Assembly (NCBI RefSeq): GCF_003205515.1
Contig: NZ_KZ826489.1
Coordinates: forward strand, 62,001-126,000
Direction: 5' to 3'
DNA: 64,000 nt
Origin: Litorivita pollutaquae
GTDB lineage: Bacteria; Pseudomonadota; Alphaproteobacteria; Rhodobacterales; Rhodobacteraceae
The position numbers were made by a program, and so were the translations under genes. Each line of letters begins with the position of its first letter. The stretch's first letter is position 1. The notes below the pieces were generated by a model. It ran no database searches. It saw only the letters and a program-made list of their open reading frames with translations, and was not told where the DNA came from. Below, piece by piece: positions 53,751 through 63,766 of the stretch.

Positions 53751-54344
53751 TTACTCGCTTGGGGTAGGCTCTTGATCGGCAGAGCCATCAGGAGCGTTCT
53801 TCTGCATGAACCGCTTACCGTGCTCCCCGTCTTTGTGGCCGCCCTTGTGGTGCCCACCATGGCCATCTCTACCATGCGGGCGCTTCTTCGCGTGATCGGC
53901 TTTCATCGCAGCGAGTTCCTCGATCGAGATCGCGCCGTCTTTGTCCGCGTCCAGACGCTCAAACATCTTTGCGCCGCCGTCCCTGGGGGCGATCTCTTCA
54001 AGGCTGATTTTACCATCCTTATTGGCATCGCGGCGTTCAATCATCCGTTCGGCACCCTTTTTGGAATGCTCTTTGGCTCTATCCTGCATCCGCGCTTCCA
54101 TGCGGGCGGCCATTTCTTCGGCAGACAAGGCACCGTCCCCATCGGTGTCTGCGGCGGCAAAGCGCGCCTCGCTAAAGGCCTTGATCTCATCTTGGGTCAA
54201 CCTGCCATCGCTATTGGTGTCCGCCGCCGTGAAATCCAAACGCGGGCCGCCGAAACCGCCCATGTTGTCGCGCGCCATGGCGCTGCCTGCATTGGCCGCA
54301 AGGGCAACTGCAATCAAACCGCTCAGAATATATGCTCGTGTCAT
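53751..54344 (-). CDS. exported four-EF-hand protein with His-rich tail
   Basis: A 197-residue periplasmic protein. A signal peptide (1-24) is followed by four EF-hand loops: DTNSDGRLTQDE (42-53), DTDGDGALSAEE (66-77), DANKDGKISLEE (106-117) and DADKDGAISIEE (132-143). A C-terminal segment (157-178) has seven or more His residues among Gly/Asp/Lys. It should bind several calcium ions and possibly transition metals. GGAG lies 9 bases upstream of the ATG at 54344. It lies 114 bases upstream of the ECF sigma gene on the same strand. Confidence 0.88.
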   Translation of the reverse strand: MTRAYILSGLIAVALAANAGSAMARDNMGGFGGPRLDFTAADTNSDGRLTQDEIKAFSEARFAAADTDGDGALSAEEMAARMEARMQDRAKEHSKKGAERMIERRDANKDGKISLEEIAPRDGGAKMFERLDADKDGAISIEELAAMKADHAKKRPHGRDGHGGHHKGGHKDGEHGKRFMQKNAPDGSADQEPTPSE

Positions 54345-54673
54345 TATGTGGATCTCCATCCTATAGTTTACCCATTGTTGGGCCATTTCATTGGCGTCCC
54401 GTGCCGGCGCTTTGTGGCCGGTTATGTGACTTCAACGACAGGGCCGCCGCATTCCGTCGCGGATCGGCAATTTTTTTTGCACCGGCGGCCCGCACCGAAC
54501 ACAACCCGCGCCAAAACAACCGTCCAGCGCCCCTTGGCCAGGGCCTTATCTGTCCCCCTTCGTGCGCCGCCCTGCCGCCGGACGTTTGCGACATCGCGCC
54601 GCAACTGGCGCGCAGCGTCTTTCAATTCGGCGTCCGATACCCCAAGTTCATTTCATTGAAACCCATCCCCCCT
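54345..54673. other. 329-base divergent intergenic region
   Basis: No convincing gene. It separates the EF-hand gene from the DUF983 gene and should hold both promoters. I could not pick out a clear ECF-type promoter (GGAAC-N16-GTC). Confidence 0.45.
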
Positions 54674-55102
54674 ATGAGTATCACCATGACAGATCCCCTC
54701 ACCGTTTCCGCCCCCCATGCCGACCAGGGGAGCGCACCAACCAGCCTTGGCCGCACTCTTTGGCGTGGATGGTGCCGTAAGTGTCCCAATTGTGGATCCG
54801 GTCCGATGCTCAAAGGGTATTTGAAAGTGCGCGACACCTGCCCGGTCTGCCGCGAAGATCTCAGCCATCAGCGCGCCGATGACGGGCCGGCCTATCTGAC
54901 CATTCTGATCGTCGGGCACCTCATGGCCCCGATCATGTTGATCGTTTTCACCGCCTACCGCCCCGAACCTTTGGTGACCATCACCATCTTCGCTATTGGC
55001 TGTGTCTCGCTATCGCTATACCTTCTGCCAAGATTAAAGGGCGCATTAGTGGCGTTCCAATGGGCGCGCGGCCTACACGGGTTCGCCGGACGCAACATAT
55101 AA
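54674..55102 (+). CDS. DUF983 membrane protein with zinc-ribbon
   Basis: A 142-residue protein with a GWCRKCPNCGSGPMLKGYLK / DTCPVCREDL zinc-ribbon (two CxxC pairs) followed by two transmembrane helices (YLTILIVGHLMAPIMLIVF and a second). This is the DUF983 family. Function is unknown. ATG at 54674 (MSITMTDP) or 54686 are both possible starts, neither with a strong Shine-Dalgarno. Confidence 0.82.
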   Translation: MSITMTDPLTVSAPHADQGSAPTSLGRTLWRGWCRKCPNCGSGPMLKGYLKVRDTCPVCREDLSHQRADDGPAYLTILIVGHLMAPIMLIVFTAYRPEPLVTITIFAIGCVSLSLYLLPRLKGALVAFQWARGLHGFAGRNI

Positions 55103-55153
55103 GGGGCCATATGCCCCATCCGCCAACGGGCGGAACAAAAAGGGGAGAGAGCC

Positions 55154-55897
55154 ATGAGCCAACACCAAACCGAGACCAAGGGCAGCAACCCGCCGATCGA
55201 CAAAACCGCAATCCGCGATGCCTCGACCGTGATCGTTATGCGCAACCGCTTCGAAGACCCGCATATCCTGATGGGGCAACGCGGCGCGACAGCCGCCTTC
55301 ATGCCGAATAAATTCGTATTTCCCGGCGGTGCGGTGGATCTTGCCGATGCCGATATTCCTCTGGCCACGCCGATGCCCGCACTTTGCGCCGATCGCATCG
55401 CCCAAGACAGTGCCCGCGACATGTCGCATCCTTTGGCCGTCGCCGCGATCCGCGAACTTTGGGAAGAAACCGGCCTTGTGCTCGGCGCGCCCGGTGCATG
55501 GGACATGACCCCGCCCGCAGATTGGATGGACTTTGCCCGGACCGGCCATCTCCCCTCTGCCGAGGCCTTGCAATTCGTGTTTCGTGCCATCACCCCGCCG
55601 GGCCGCCCACGCCGGTTTGACGCACGGTTCTTTTTGATTGATGCAGACGCCGTCTCGACCGATCTGGATGATTTTTCCGCCGCCTGCGACGAGCTTTCGC
55701 ATCTGCAATGGATTCCGCTGCCAAAGGTCCGCGAGTTTGATCTGCCCTTTATCACCGAGGTGGTCTTGGCCGAGGTTGCCGATCGCGCCCGTGACAGCGC
55801 CCCGCCGGCATCCGTGCCGTTCTTCGACAGTTCCGGCGGCGACAGCCGCTTTCACCGCCTCAAAGAACGGCTATCAGAACAAGAACGCTCAGACTGA
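55154..55897 (+). CDS. NUDIX hydrolase, NUDT19-like
   Basis: A 247-residue NUDIX enzyme. The core reads FVFPGGAVD (54-62) and AAIRELWEETGLVLG (97-111), so the REL-x-EE-x-G catalytic part is intact. Some 40 residues separate the GG from the RE, instead of about 13 in a standard Nudix box. Such an expanded box occurs in NUDT19-type CoA diphosphatases, so an acyl-CoA or CoA substrate is likely. AGGGGAGAG supports the ATG. Its last 38 bases overlap the end of the convergent EamA gene. Confidence 0.85.
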   Translation: MSQHQTETKGSNPPIDKTAIRDASTVIVMRNRFEDPHILMGQRGATAAFMPNKFVFPGGAVDLADADIPLATPMPALCADRIAQDSARDMSHPLAVAAIRELWEETGLVLGAPGAWDMTPPADWMDFARTGHLPSAEALQFVFRAITPPGRPRRFDARFFLIDADAVSTDLDDFSAACDELSHLQWIPLPKVREFDLPFITEVVLAEVADRARDSAPPASVPFFDSSGGDSRFHRLKERLSEQERSD

Positions 55898-56762
55898 TCA
55901 ACGCGATACCAATGCCTTCACGCGCGGTGATTTTCTCTTTGAAAAACAACACCGATGCCAGAAGCGCAAAAATAAGCTCGATCTGCCCCAAGGCGTTGAC
56001 ATAGGCCGCGTTCATTAAGGTGAACGCGGTAAACCAGCTCATGGATCCGGCCATAGAGGTCAACCCGACCCATCCCGCAACCCGCCATGCATAAATAACG
56101 CGCGTGATTTCACCGCGCTCGAAGCCGCGCAAATAGGCGCCCAATGCGACCACCTGAAACAGCAGCACCGCACATAGGGTGATCCCCGCCCGCAGCAACG
56201 GATCAGGGCTTCCCACCTCTAAGCTCGCGCCGCGATAGCAGACCGCTGAAATGGCGAAAAAGGCCCCCGACAGAAGGCCCAGCGCCGTGGCCCGATTGCC
56301 CATCCGCCGCAACAGCCCGCCTTTCAACGCCGGCATATCCGACAACACCAACACCCCGATCAACCCGATCAGAATTGCAAACAGCCCCGCCACCGCGATC
56401 CCCTCACCCAAGATCAAGAACCCGGCAAGTGCCGTTTGGATCACCTCGGTTTTTTTAAAGGTGATGCCAACGGCGAAATTGCGGTGACTGAACAAGATCA
56501 CCACGCAGACCGTGGCCAGAATTTGCGCGGCTCCGCCCGCAACCGCATAGGCCAGAAAACTGCCGCCGATGTGCGGCAGCGCGACGCCGCGCCCCGGTAG
56601 ATAGAATGCCAGTAAAATCACCACCACCGGCGCGGCAAAAACGAACCGCGCAAAGGTCGATCCCCCTGCCGAAAGCCCCGCCGTGCTTAGATGTTTTTGC
56701 AACATGAAGCGCAGGGTTTGAAAAAACGCGGCGCTCAATGTGGCGATGATCCACATATCCAT
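55860..56762 (-). CDS. EamA/DMT-family transporter
   Basis: A 300-residue drug/metabolite transporter with ten hydrophobic segments arranged as two EamA repeats (SAAFFQTLRFMLQKHL... and LLSGAFFAISAVCYRG...). The substrate is unknown. ATG at 56762 (MDMWIIATLSA) is the preferred start. A TATAAT lies on the minus strand at 56852-56847 within or beside a tandem 23-base repeat, and may be its -10 element. Confidence 0.87.
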   Translation of the reverse strand: MDMWIIATLSAAFFQTLRFMLQKHLSTAGLSAGGSTFARFVFAAPVVVILLAFYLPGRGVALPHIGGSFLAYAVAGGAAQILATVCVVILFSHRNFAVGITFKKTEVIQTALAGFLILGEGIAVAGLFAILIGLIGVLVLSDMPALKGGLLRRMGNRATALGLLSGAFFAISAVCYRGASLEVGSPDPLLRAGITLCAVLLFQVVALGAYLRGFERGEITRVIYAWRVAGWVGLTSMAGSMSWFTAFTLMNAAYVNALGQIELIFALLASVLFFKEKITAREGIGIALISLSVLVLIAVL

Positions 56763-56848
56763 CCCATGGCTATAGGCGCGCCTGCGCATTCTGGCAATTG
56801 TGTCCGCGCGCGCCGGAAACTGCGACTTTTAACGCCGCGCTGCGCAAT

Positions 56849-56894
56849 TATACTGATGCGAAATAGTCTTCTATACTGATGCGAAATAGTCTTC
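56849..56894. repeat. perfect tandem duplication of 23 bases
   Basis: Two adjacent identical copies of TATACTGATGCGAAATAGTC plus TTC (56849-56871 and 56872-56894), located between the aldo/keto reductase stop and the EamA transporter start. Confidence 0.95.
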
Positions 56895-56924
56895 GGCGCG
56901 ACGGCGAGCCTCAGAACCCGATCC

Positions 56925-57968
56925 TCAAAAGGGCATCGGATGGACGCGATGCACCGCATCCAAATCGCGCAGCACCGCCTCGTCCAAACTCAAATCTGCC
57001 GCCCCAATCAGCCCTTCGAGCTGTTTCAGAGTTGTCGCTCCGATGATGACGGACGCGATGAACGGCCGCTGCTTCACCCATGCCAGAGCCATTTTTTCAG
57101 GCTCCAAATCATGTTTGAACGCCACATCAAGATAATCATCAACCGCCGCAAAAGCAGCTTCTGTGCGTCGCCCTCCCAATTCCGGCACCCGCGACATCCG
57201 TGACCCTTTCGGTATCGCCCCGCCCTGGTATTTGCCGGTCAATAGACCCGCAGCCAAAGGCGAATAGGCCAACAGCCCGACCTCCTCATGGTGGCACAAC
57301 TCGGCCAGATCGGTATCGAACAACCGGCACATGAGAGAATATTCGTTCTGGATCGTCACGGCGCGCGGCCCCTTGCCGGCCCCGGCCAAAGCCAACCATT
57401 GCGCCATGCCCCATGCGCTTTCGTTCGACAGACCAAAATGCCGGATCGTGCCGCGCGTCACCTCGGCGTCAAGCGCATCGAGCACCTCTGCCATATTATC
57501 CATCACCTCGGCGCGGTTTTGCGTATGTGGCGCAAAATCCCAATTTTGCCGGAAATGATAGGACCCACGGTTCGGCCAATGGAGTTGATACAGATCGATA
57601 TAGTCGGTTTTGAGGCGCCGCAGCGACGCCTCGACTGCGCCCTGCACCGTCTCCTTGGTGATCGGCGCACCGTCCCGCACGTATTTGAGCCCCGCGCCGG
57701 AATGCTTTGTCGCCAAAATCACGTCCTGACGGCGAAAACTCTTCTCGAGCCACAGCCCGATGATCCGTTCGGTCCGCCCGATGGTTTCGGCGGACACCGG
57801 ATTGACCGGATACATTTCCGCCGTATCGATGAAATTGACCCCTCGCTCGAGAGCATAATTAATCTGCGCATGGGCGTCTTTTGTACGCGTTTGCATGCCA
57901 AAGGTCATGGTGCCAAGGCAGAATTCACTCACCATAAGGCCGGTCCGGCCAAGCGGGTTCTTTTTCAT
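56925..57968 (-). CDS. aldo/keto reductase
   Basis: A 347-residue NADPH-dependent oxidoreductase of the AKR superfamily, similar to the Tas/YajO type. The tetrad is visible: Asp in FIDTAEMY, Tyr in the same motif, Lys in ATKHSG and His in LYQLHWPN. Cofactor-binding stretches [13 protein letters not shown] and [14 protein letters not shown] are present. The physiological substrate is not evident. Confidence 0.9.
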   Translation of the reverse strand: MKKNPLGRTGLMVSEFCLGTMTFGMQTRTKDAHAQINYALERGVNFIDTAEMYPVNPVSAETIGRTERIIGLWLEKSFRRQDVILATKHSGAGLKYVRDGAPITKETVQGAVEASLRRLKTDYIDLYQLHWPNRGSYHFRQNWDFAPHTQNRAEVMDNMAEVLDALDAEVTRGTIRHFGLSNESAWGMAQWLALAGAGKGPRAVTIQNEYSLMCRLFDTDLAELCHHEEVGLLAYSPLAAGLLTGKYQGGAIPKGSRMSRVPELGGRRTEAAFAAVDDYLDVAFKHDLEPEKMALAWVKQRPFIASVIIGATTLKQLEGLIGAADLSLDEAVLRDLDAVHRVHPMPF

Positions 57969-58211
57969 ATGGTATCTTCCCGTTTCAATTTACGGCCGCT
58001 TTGCCATCTTACCCCGAAGGGATCAAGCGCGGGTCCCCCTAGATGGCCCGACCAATCGTGCTTAACTTACGAAAGTTACGATAGATTTTATGCCAGAGCC
58101 GAAATTTCCCCGGCACCGGCGCAGGCGCCTCTGCATGCCCCGGCATCGTGGCACTGGCACGGCGCGACAAGCTGGGGTAAGGAAGCACAAAGCGACAAGG
58201 GGCCCGCATAT

Positions 58212-59930
58212 ATGACACGCCATCTGATCACCTCGGCCATTCCCTATATCAATGGGATCAAGCACCTCGGAAATCTCGTCGGCAGCCAATTGCCCGCCGA
58301 CCTCTACGCACGCTTCCAACGCGCGCGCGGCAATGAGGTGATGTTCCTATGCGCAACCGACGAACACGGCACCCCCGCCGAATTGGCCGCATCCAAAGCA
58401 GGCAAACCCGTGGCAGAGTATTGCGCCGAAATGCACGATGTGCAGGCCAAAATCGCCGACGGATTCCGGCTGAGCTTTGATCATTTCGGGCGTTCGTCCA
58501 GCCCGCAAAACCATGCGTTAACCCAACATTTTGCGGGGCAGTTGAACAAAGCCGGCCTAATCCGCGAAGTCAGCGAAAAACAGATGTATAGCCCCGCTGA
58601 CAGCCGCTACCTGCCGGACCGCTATATTGAGGGCACCTGTCCCAATTGCGGGTTCGAGAGCGCCCGCGGCGACCAATGTGACAATTGTACCAAACAATTG
58701 GACCCTACGGATCTGCTCAACCCGCGATCGGTGATCTCCGGCTCCACCGCATTGGAAGAGCGCGAGACCAAGCACCTTTACCTGTGCCAATCGCAAATGC
58801 GCGGCCAACTTCAAGACTGGATCGACAGCAAAACCGATTGGCCGGTCCTCACCACTTCGATTGCGAAAAAATGGCTTAATGACGGGGACGGGTTGCAAGA
58901 CCGCGGCATCACCCGTGATCTCGATTGGGGTATTCCCGTCAAAGACGGCGAAGCCGATTGGCCCGGGATGGAAGGCAAAGTATTCTATGTCTGGTTCGAT
59001 GCCCCGATCGAATATATCGCCTGCGCCAGCGAATGGGCCGAGGCCAACGGCAAGACAGAGGCCGATTGGCAATCGTGGTGGCGCACCGACTTGGGCGCTG
59101 ATGACGTGCGCTACACCCAATTCATGGGCAAGGACAACGTGCCCTTCCACACGCTCAGCTTCCCCGCCACGATCCTTGGCTCCGGCGAGGATTGGAAGCT
59201 TGTCGATTACATCAAATCCTTCAACTACCTGAACTATGATGGCGGGCAATTCTCGACATCGCGCGGGCGCGGCGTGTTCATGGATCAGGCGCTAGAGCTT
59301 CTGCCGGCCGACTACTGGCGCTGGTGGCTGCTGAGCCATGCGCCCGAAAGCTCGGATGCGGAATTCACATGGGAAAATTTCCAAACCTCGGTGAATAAGG
59401 ATCTTGCCGATGTCTTGGGTAACTTCGTCTCGCGCATCACCAAATTCTGCCGCTCGAAGTTTGGCGAAGAGGTCCCCGCAGGCGGCAGCCATGGCCCGCA
59501 AGAACAGGCCTTGATTGCGGAACTCACCACCCGCATCCGCGCCTATGAAGGCTTTATGGAGGCCATGGAGGTGCGCAAATCGGCACAGGAATTGCGTGCC
59601 ATTTGGGTGGCGGGCAATGAATATCTGCAATCCGCCGCGCCGTGGTCGACGTTCAAAACCGACCCCGAGCAGGCCGCTGCGCAGGTGCGCCTTGGCCTCA
59701 ACCTAATCCGGCTTTACGGCGTGCTTTCGGCGCCCTTCATTCCCGATGCGGCGGCCTCTTTGCTTGCGGCGATGCAGACCGAAGATGACACTTGGCCCGA
59801 TGATATCGCCGCCGCGCTCAGCGCGCTGCCTGCCGGTCACGGCTTTACCGTGCCCGAAGTGCTCTTTGCCAAAATCTCTGATGAAGAGCGCGAGGACTGG
59901 CAAAACCGCTTTGCCGGCACCCGCGACTAA
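58212..59930 (+). CDS. metG: methionyl-tRNA synthetase
   Basis: A 572-residue class I synthetase charging tRNA-Met. The HIGH-like motif is HLGN (residues 18-21 in [12 protein letters not shown]). A zinc knuckle CPNC...CDNC follows, and the KMSKS loop is the variant FSTSR (347-351). The anticodon-binding helical domain is present; the dimerisation domain of long MetRS forms is absent. The family N-terminus [15 protein letters not shown] fixes the ATG at 58212, despite a much longer in-frame upstream opening that runs antisense to the reductase gene. Confidence 0.95.
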   Translation: MTRHLITSAIPYINGIKHLGNLVGSQLPADLYARFQRARGNEVMFLCATDEHGTPAELAASKAGKPVAEYCAEMHDVQAKIADGFRLSFDHFGRSSSPQNHALTQHFAGQLNKAGLIREVSEKQMYSPADSRYLPDRYIEGTCPNCGFESARGDQCDNCTKQLDPTDLLNPRSVISGSTALEERETKHLYLCQSQMRGQLQDWIDSKTDWPVLTTSIAKKWLNDGDGLQDRGITRDLDWGIPVKDGEADWPGMEGKVFYVWFDAPIEYIACASEWAEANGKTEADWQSWWRTDLGADDVRYTQFMGKDNVPFHTLSFPATILGSGEDWKLVDYIKSFNYLNYDGGQFSTSRGRGVFMDQALELLPADYWRWWLLSHAPESSDAEFTWENFQTSVNKDLADVLGNFVSRITKFCRSKFGEEVPAGGSHGPQEQALIAELTTRIRAYEGFMEAMEVRKSAQELRAIWVAGNEYLQSAAPWSTFKTDPEQAAAQVRLGLNLIRLYGVLSAPFIPDAAASLLAAMQTEDDTWPDDIAAALSALPAGHGFTVPEVLFAKISDEEREDWQNRFAGTRD

Positions 59931-59951
59931 ACCCGCCAAACCGCCAAAGAC

Positions 59952-59977
59952 AAGGCACGCCTCCTATGGCGTGCTTT
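59952..59977. terminator. bidirectional hairpin between metG and the chemoreceptor
   Basis: GCACGCC (59955-59961) pairs with GGCGTGC (59968-59974), extended by A/T pairs on both sides, loop TCCTAT. Only three T residues follow, so termination strength is uncertain. Confidence 0.55.
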
Positions 59978-60021
59978 GCCGCGCCAAGAAGGCGCCGATC
60001 CAGACCAACCGAGCCTGTGGG

Positions 60022-62616
60022 TCAAAATTCATCCCATTGTTGTTCTGACTCGGGAATGTCTTGGACCACAGCAGGCTGCAGCGTGGTCACGGCTGCGGCC
60101 ACGGATTTTGGCTCTGGCGCGCGCGATGCTGCCAGCCGTTGCGCGCGGACCTGCGGCGCGCGGCCGATACCATCACCACCATCACCGATGCGAAACCGGC
60201 TGGCCGCCTCGCCCAAAGCATTCGCCTCTGCGGTAAGCGCATGGCTCGCTGCGGTGGTTTCTTCGAACATCGCCGCGTTTTGCTGGGTCACCTGATCAAG
60301 ATCATTCATCGCAAGATTGATCTCGATCAGCCCTGCCGATTGCTCGCGTGAGGAGGAAGCGATTTCGGACACGCGGGTCGAAATATCACGCACCGACTGC
60401 ACGATCTGGCTGAGCGCCTCGCTGGTCTTATCGACCAACTCAACCCCATTCTTGACCTCATCGCCACTGGTTTTGATCAGACCGTTGATCTCACTTGCCG
60501 CATCCGAAGAGCGCTGCGCCAAGGCCCGCACTTCCGTAGCCACCACGGCGAACCCGCGCCCTGCTTCGCCCGCCCGGGCAGCTTCGACACCGGCGTTAAG
60601 CGCCAAAAGGTTGGTCTGGAACGCAATATCATCGATCACCGACGTGATTTTCGCGATCTCTTGCGACGAGATCTTGATCCGGTCCATTGCTGTTTTTGCT
60701 TGTTCGGCGACCTCGCCGCCGGTTTCGGCATTGGCCTGCGCGTGTTGGGCGATTTTCGTCGCCTCGTCGGCCCCGTCCGCCGCTGACTGCACCGAAGTGG
60801 TCAGCTGGTCCACGGCCGCCGCCGTTTCTTCCAAGGTTGCGGCCTGTTTCTCGGTGCGATGTGATAAATCATCTGCCGCATTGGTGATTTCAGAGGTCTC
60901 GCTGCGGATGGATTCCGCGTTCTCGAGCACTGCACCCATTGCATCTGACAGGGTTTCGAGTGCGGAATTGAAATCCCGTTTCACCGCTTCGTAATCGCCG
61001 ACAAACGGTGCATCAATGCGCACGGTCAAATTGCCCGTAGCCAACCCGCGCAGCCCCGCACTCAAGGCTTCGACGACCTGCTGTTGCTCTTGCTGCACCG
61101 CCTCTTGGCGGGCCTGCGCCGCCTTGCGCTCTTCGAGCGCCTCGGTCACATCCATACCAAGGAAAATCGCCCGGTCCGAGCGCCCCCTGTCATCCATAAT
61201 CGCGGTGAAACTGCCCTCGACAAACAACCCGCGGCCTTCTTTGCTTTTGACCCAATAGCGCCCGTGATGCGCCCCGCCCATGCCGATGCGACGGGAAATT
61301 TCCATAGATTGATCTTTGGTCATGCCATCGGGCTTGAATAGATCTGTCGAGTGAAGCTCGCTCAATTCCTCAAGCGAAAAACCGGTCAAATCGCTAAATT
61401 TTTCGTTTATATAGAACGCCTTGCTGTCATGCCCGATATCAACGCGTAATTGGTTGTCTTCAATCGACGACAAAACCGCAGCATTCAATGCGACCTCGGT
61501 GACATCGGCCCATTCCGCCACATAGCCGATGCGAGCGCCGGACTCGTCCGATACGCTGTGGAAACTGATCTCGATCCTACGGCGTGCGACCCGCATGGGT
61601 TGTTTCAATCGCTCACCGGGCTCCTGGGCATCCAGAACGGAGATCACATTTTCCAAATCCTTGAATTGGTCGATCCGCACCCCGAGCAAATCCGTCGCAT
61701 CAAATCCGGCCCAGTGTTTTGCGATACTGTCTTGTAATCCGACGAACAAATCTTGGCACGCAGGGTTATAATAGGTCACACGGCACTCGGCATCCAACAA
61801 CATCATCGCGGCGCTCGACCCTGCAAATCCCGCACTTTTAAACGCACTGTCGCGCGCCTGCTCTTCGGCCTCTGACAGGCTGTCCCGGAAGCATTGTAAC
61901 CGTTGCGCAATCACGCCAATCTCGTCGCCGCGTTCGGTGCCGGAAATCTCGGCAGCATAATCGCCTGCTTCGACCTTTTGCATCGATCGGGCCGTGCGCA
62001 ACAAAGGCCGCGTCACACATTTTGCCAAGAACCCCGCCATCATCGCCAAGGCACCCAAAAAGACCAGCCCCGCAATCATCCAAGATCTACGATTGGTAGC
62101 CTGCAGCGTCGCCAATTGCCGCGTATCGGTCCAATGGGTCGCCACCGCGCCCACGACACCGTTGTCCGGGCCAAACCGGATCGGTGTCGCTCTAGCCAAC
62201 CCCTGTTCGATCACCACCTCTTCACCGGTCTCGATGGCTTTTTCGGCCAAGGCGTTTAAAACCGGATCACCGCCATTCTCGACAGCACTGTCATAGATGA
62301 CATTGCCATTGGCGAGCAGAGCCAAACCACCCTGCGCATCGCCCCGGCTGCCTGCGACCACCCCCATGATGACATCCTGCACCGCTGGTGCATTGCCAAA
62401 CTTCACCGCCGCGCCGATCTGCCCGGCGATCATGGCATTCGCTTCGGAGGCCCGCGCCGCGACATTTTCGATGATCACCTTTTGCACCTTGAGATGCGAC
62501 AGATATTCGGTCGTGGTGACAACCAATAAGATGCACAGCGCCATAAAACCGGTGCTGCGCACAAAAATGCTTTTGAACGCCGGGTTCCGAACAATATTGG
62601 AAGACGAAGAGGACAT
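60022..62616 (-). CDS. methyl-accepting chemotaxis protein with PAS domains
   Basis: An 864-residue chemoreceptor. It has transmembrane helix 1 (about 22-38), a periplasmic sensor region (40-175), helix 2 (179-199), a HAMP domain, two PAS-like domains, a second HAMP-like stretch and the signalling hairpin. The hairpin tip reads [33 protein letters not shown]. The C-terminus QQWDEF resembles a CheR/CheB tether pentapeptide. ATG at 62616 has GGGAAA upstream. It is 70 bases downstream of a periplasmic sensor-domain gene on the same strand. Confidence 0.92.
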   Translation of the reverse strand: MSSSSSNIVRNPAFKSIFVRSTGFMALCILLVVTTTEYLSHLKVQKVIIENVAARASEANAMIAGQIGAAVKFGNAPAVQDVIMGVVAGSRGDAQGGLALLANGNVIYDSAVENGGDPVLNALAEKAIETGEEVVIEQGLARATPIRFGPDNGVVGAVATHWTDTRQLATLQATNRRSWMIAGLVFLGALAMMAGFLAKCVTRPLLRTARSMQKVEAGDYAAEISGTERGDEIGVIAQRLQCFRDSLSEAEEQARDSAFKSAGFAGSSAAMMLLDAECRVTYYNPACQDLFVGLQDSIAKHWAGFDATDLLGVRIDQFKDLENVISVLDAQEPGERLKQPMRVARRRIEISFHSVSDESGARIGYVAEWADVTEVALNAAVLSSIEDNQLRVDIGHDSKAFYINEKFSDLTGFSLEELSELHSTDLFKPDGMTKDQSMEISRRIGMGGAHHGRYWVKSKEGRGLFVEGSFTAIMDDRGRSDRAIFLGMDVTEALEERKAAQARQEAVQQEQQQVVEALSAGLRGLATGNLTVRIDAPFVGDYEAVKRDFNSALETLSDAMGAVLENAESIRSETSEITNAADDLSHRTEKQAATLEETAAAVDQLTTSVQSAADGADEATKIAQHAQANAETGGEVAEQAKTAMDRIKISSQEIAKITSVIDDIAFQTNLLALNAGVEAARAGEAGRGFAVVATEVRALAQRSSDAASEINGLIKTSGDEVKNGVELVDKTSEALSQIVQSVRDISTRVSEIASSSREQSAGLIEINLAMNDLDQVTQQNAAMFEETTAASHALTAEANALGEAASRFRIGDGGDGIGRAPQVRAQRLAASRAPEPKSVAAAVTTLQPAVVQDIPESEQQWDEF

Positions 62617-62686
62617 AATATTTCCCATAAATAAACAACGTGTCACCGCCGCGAGATCGCGGCGGCAGGGCTTGTTTGCAGTCAGA

Positions 62687-63259
62687 TCAAAACAGCATTC
62701 CCGCGTTCAATCCGATGGTGATCGCACCGATGACCGCATGGGTGACCGGATCGACAATCGGCGCCGAAATCTGCCCCTGATAGGCGCTGGCCGATTCATC
62801 AAACTCGACATCGGCGACATGAATTGCTCCCGCGCCGCGACCAAATGTTTCGATGAACTTTGCTTCATCACCTTGCCAATAATCCGATGTCGGACCGGTC
62901 GCAGCGACGTTCAACCCATGCGCATCCATGATAAAAATCTCGCTAATGATACCACCGGAATTGGCAACCTGATCCCGCAAAAAATCGGCGCTAGAGCCGT
63001 TGATTACAGGCGTGATTGTCGGAGTTTCGGATTGGCCGATTTCCGCGCGCCATTGTGTATCGAGTTGCAAAACCTGTGCCCGTCGCAATCCGGCATTGCG
63101 CGCATTTTGCGCCCTGATCGCCGCGACAATCATCGGATCCGCATACCAATGTGCCACTTGGGTTTCAAAATACTCCTGCATCGGAGCGGCAAAGTCATCT
63201 GAGATGGCCGCACCACTCGTCACCGACAAAGACGTTGCCATCATAGCGGCTTTCAACAT
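62687..63259 (-). CDS. free periplasmic PDC/Cache-like sensor protein
   Basis: A 190-residue exported protein with a signal peptide ([20 protein letters not shown]). A single domain with Cache/PDC features follows: a long N-terminal helix ([20 protein letters not shown]), then [24 protein letters not shown] and [17 protein letters not shown]. Such domains usually form the outer part of chemoreceptors or kinases; here it is a separate protein without a transmembrane anchor. GAGGAG precedes the ATG at 63259. It is in operon order with the chemoreceptor. Confidence 0.85.
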   Translation of the reverse strand: MLKAAMMATSLSVTSGAAISDDFAAPMQEYFETQVAHWYADPMIVAAIRAQNARNAGLRRAQVLQLDTQWRAEIGQSETPTITPVINGSSADFLRDQVANSGGIISEIFIMDAHGLNVAATGPTSDYWQGDEAKFIETFGRGAGAIHVADVEFDESASAYQGQISAPIVDPVTHAVIGAITIGLNAGMLF

Positions 63260-63536
63260 TTCTAAAGTCTCCTCTCGGTGCGGGCCCCCACCCGCAGCAT
63301 CCGGCACACTCTAGAACTGGAAATCTTTCGGCCAATTTAACGCCGGCGAATTAGTTCGTCGGGCAAATGATTCAAAATGTGCCGATCACCCGGCAAACAT
63401 TCGGCGACCACGGCGCCATCCATCGGACCTGCGCAGCATCGCCGATCGGGTTCCATCCTATAGGAAAACGGAGATCACAAGCGTTCCGAAAAATGGCGAT
63501 GTCACAGCCATGCATAGCATGTAGAGCGCCGGAAAA

Positions 63537-63600
63537 TGGTGCGGGCGGTGGGACTCGAACCCACACGGGCACACGGGCACACGGCCCAACAGATTTTAAG
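63537..63600 (-). other. 3' fragment of tRNA-Leu(TAA), attachment site of an integrated element
   Basis: On the minus strand the sequence from the anticodon loop (C-TTAAAA, anticodon TAA) to the encoded CCA is tRNA-Leu-like, with T arm GTGGG/CCCAC around TTCGAGT and acceptor strand CGCCCGC plus ACCA. The 5' half is missing: the preceding bases do not form a D arm or acceptor strand. The variable arm contains extra 8-base CCGTGTGC-type repeats. This is the expected appearance of an att copy left by integration in the anticodon loop. Confidence 0.85.
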
Positions 63601-63684
63601 TTTTGATTCACGGCACTTTTTACGGCCTTTTGCGCCTTATAGCGGTCCGCAAGTCCATATAAACACGACATAAAAATCTTATGC

Positions 63685-63704
63685 GCCTCAGATCGACCTG
63701 AGGC
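63685..63704. repeat. inverted repeat ahead of the integrase gene
   Basis: GCCTCAG/CTGAGGC with a 6-base loop, followed at about 63723-63736 by a second small hairpin GCCCG/CGGGC. These sit between the att fragment and the integrase and could be terminator or arm-type recombination sites. Confidence 0.5.
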
Positions 63705-63766
63705 AACCTAATCAAAAACGGGCCCGAGTTCGGGCTAACTGTCAGATTACATAGGAGAAACGCCTC

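Noticed and set aside
57288-58211. In-frame N-terminal extension of metG
   Set aside because: It runs antisense to the aldo/keto reductase, and the MetRS family begins at MTRHLITSA, at 58212.
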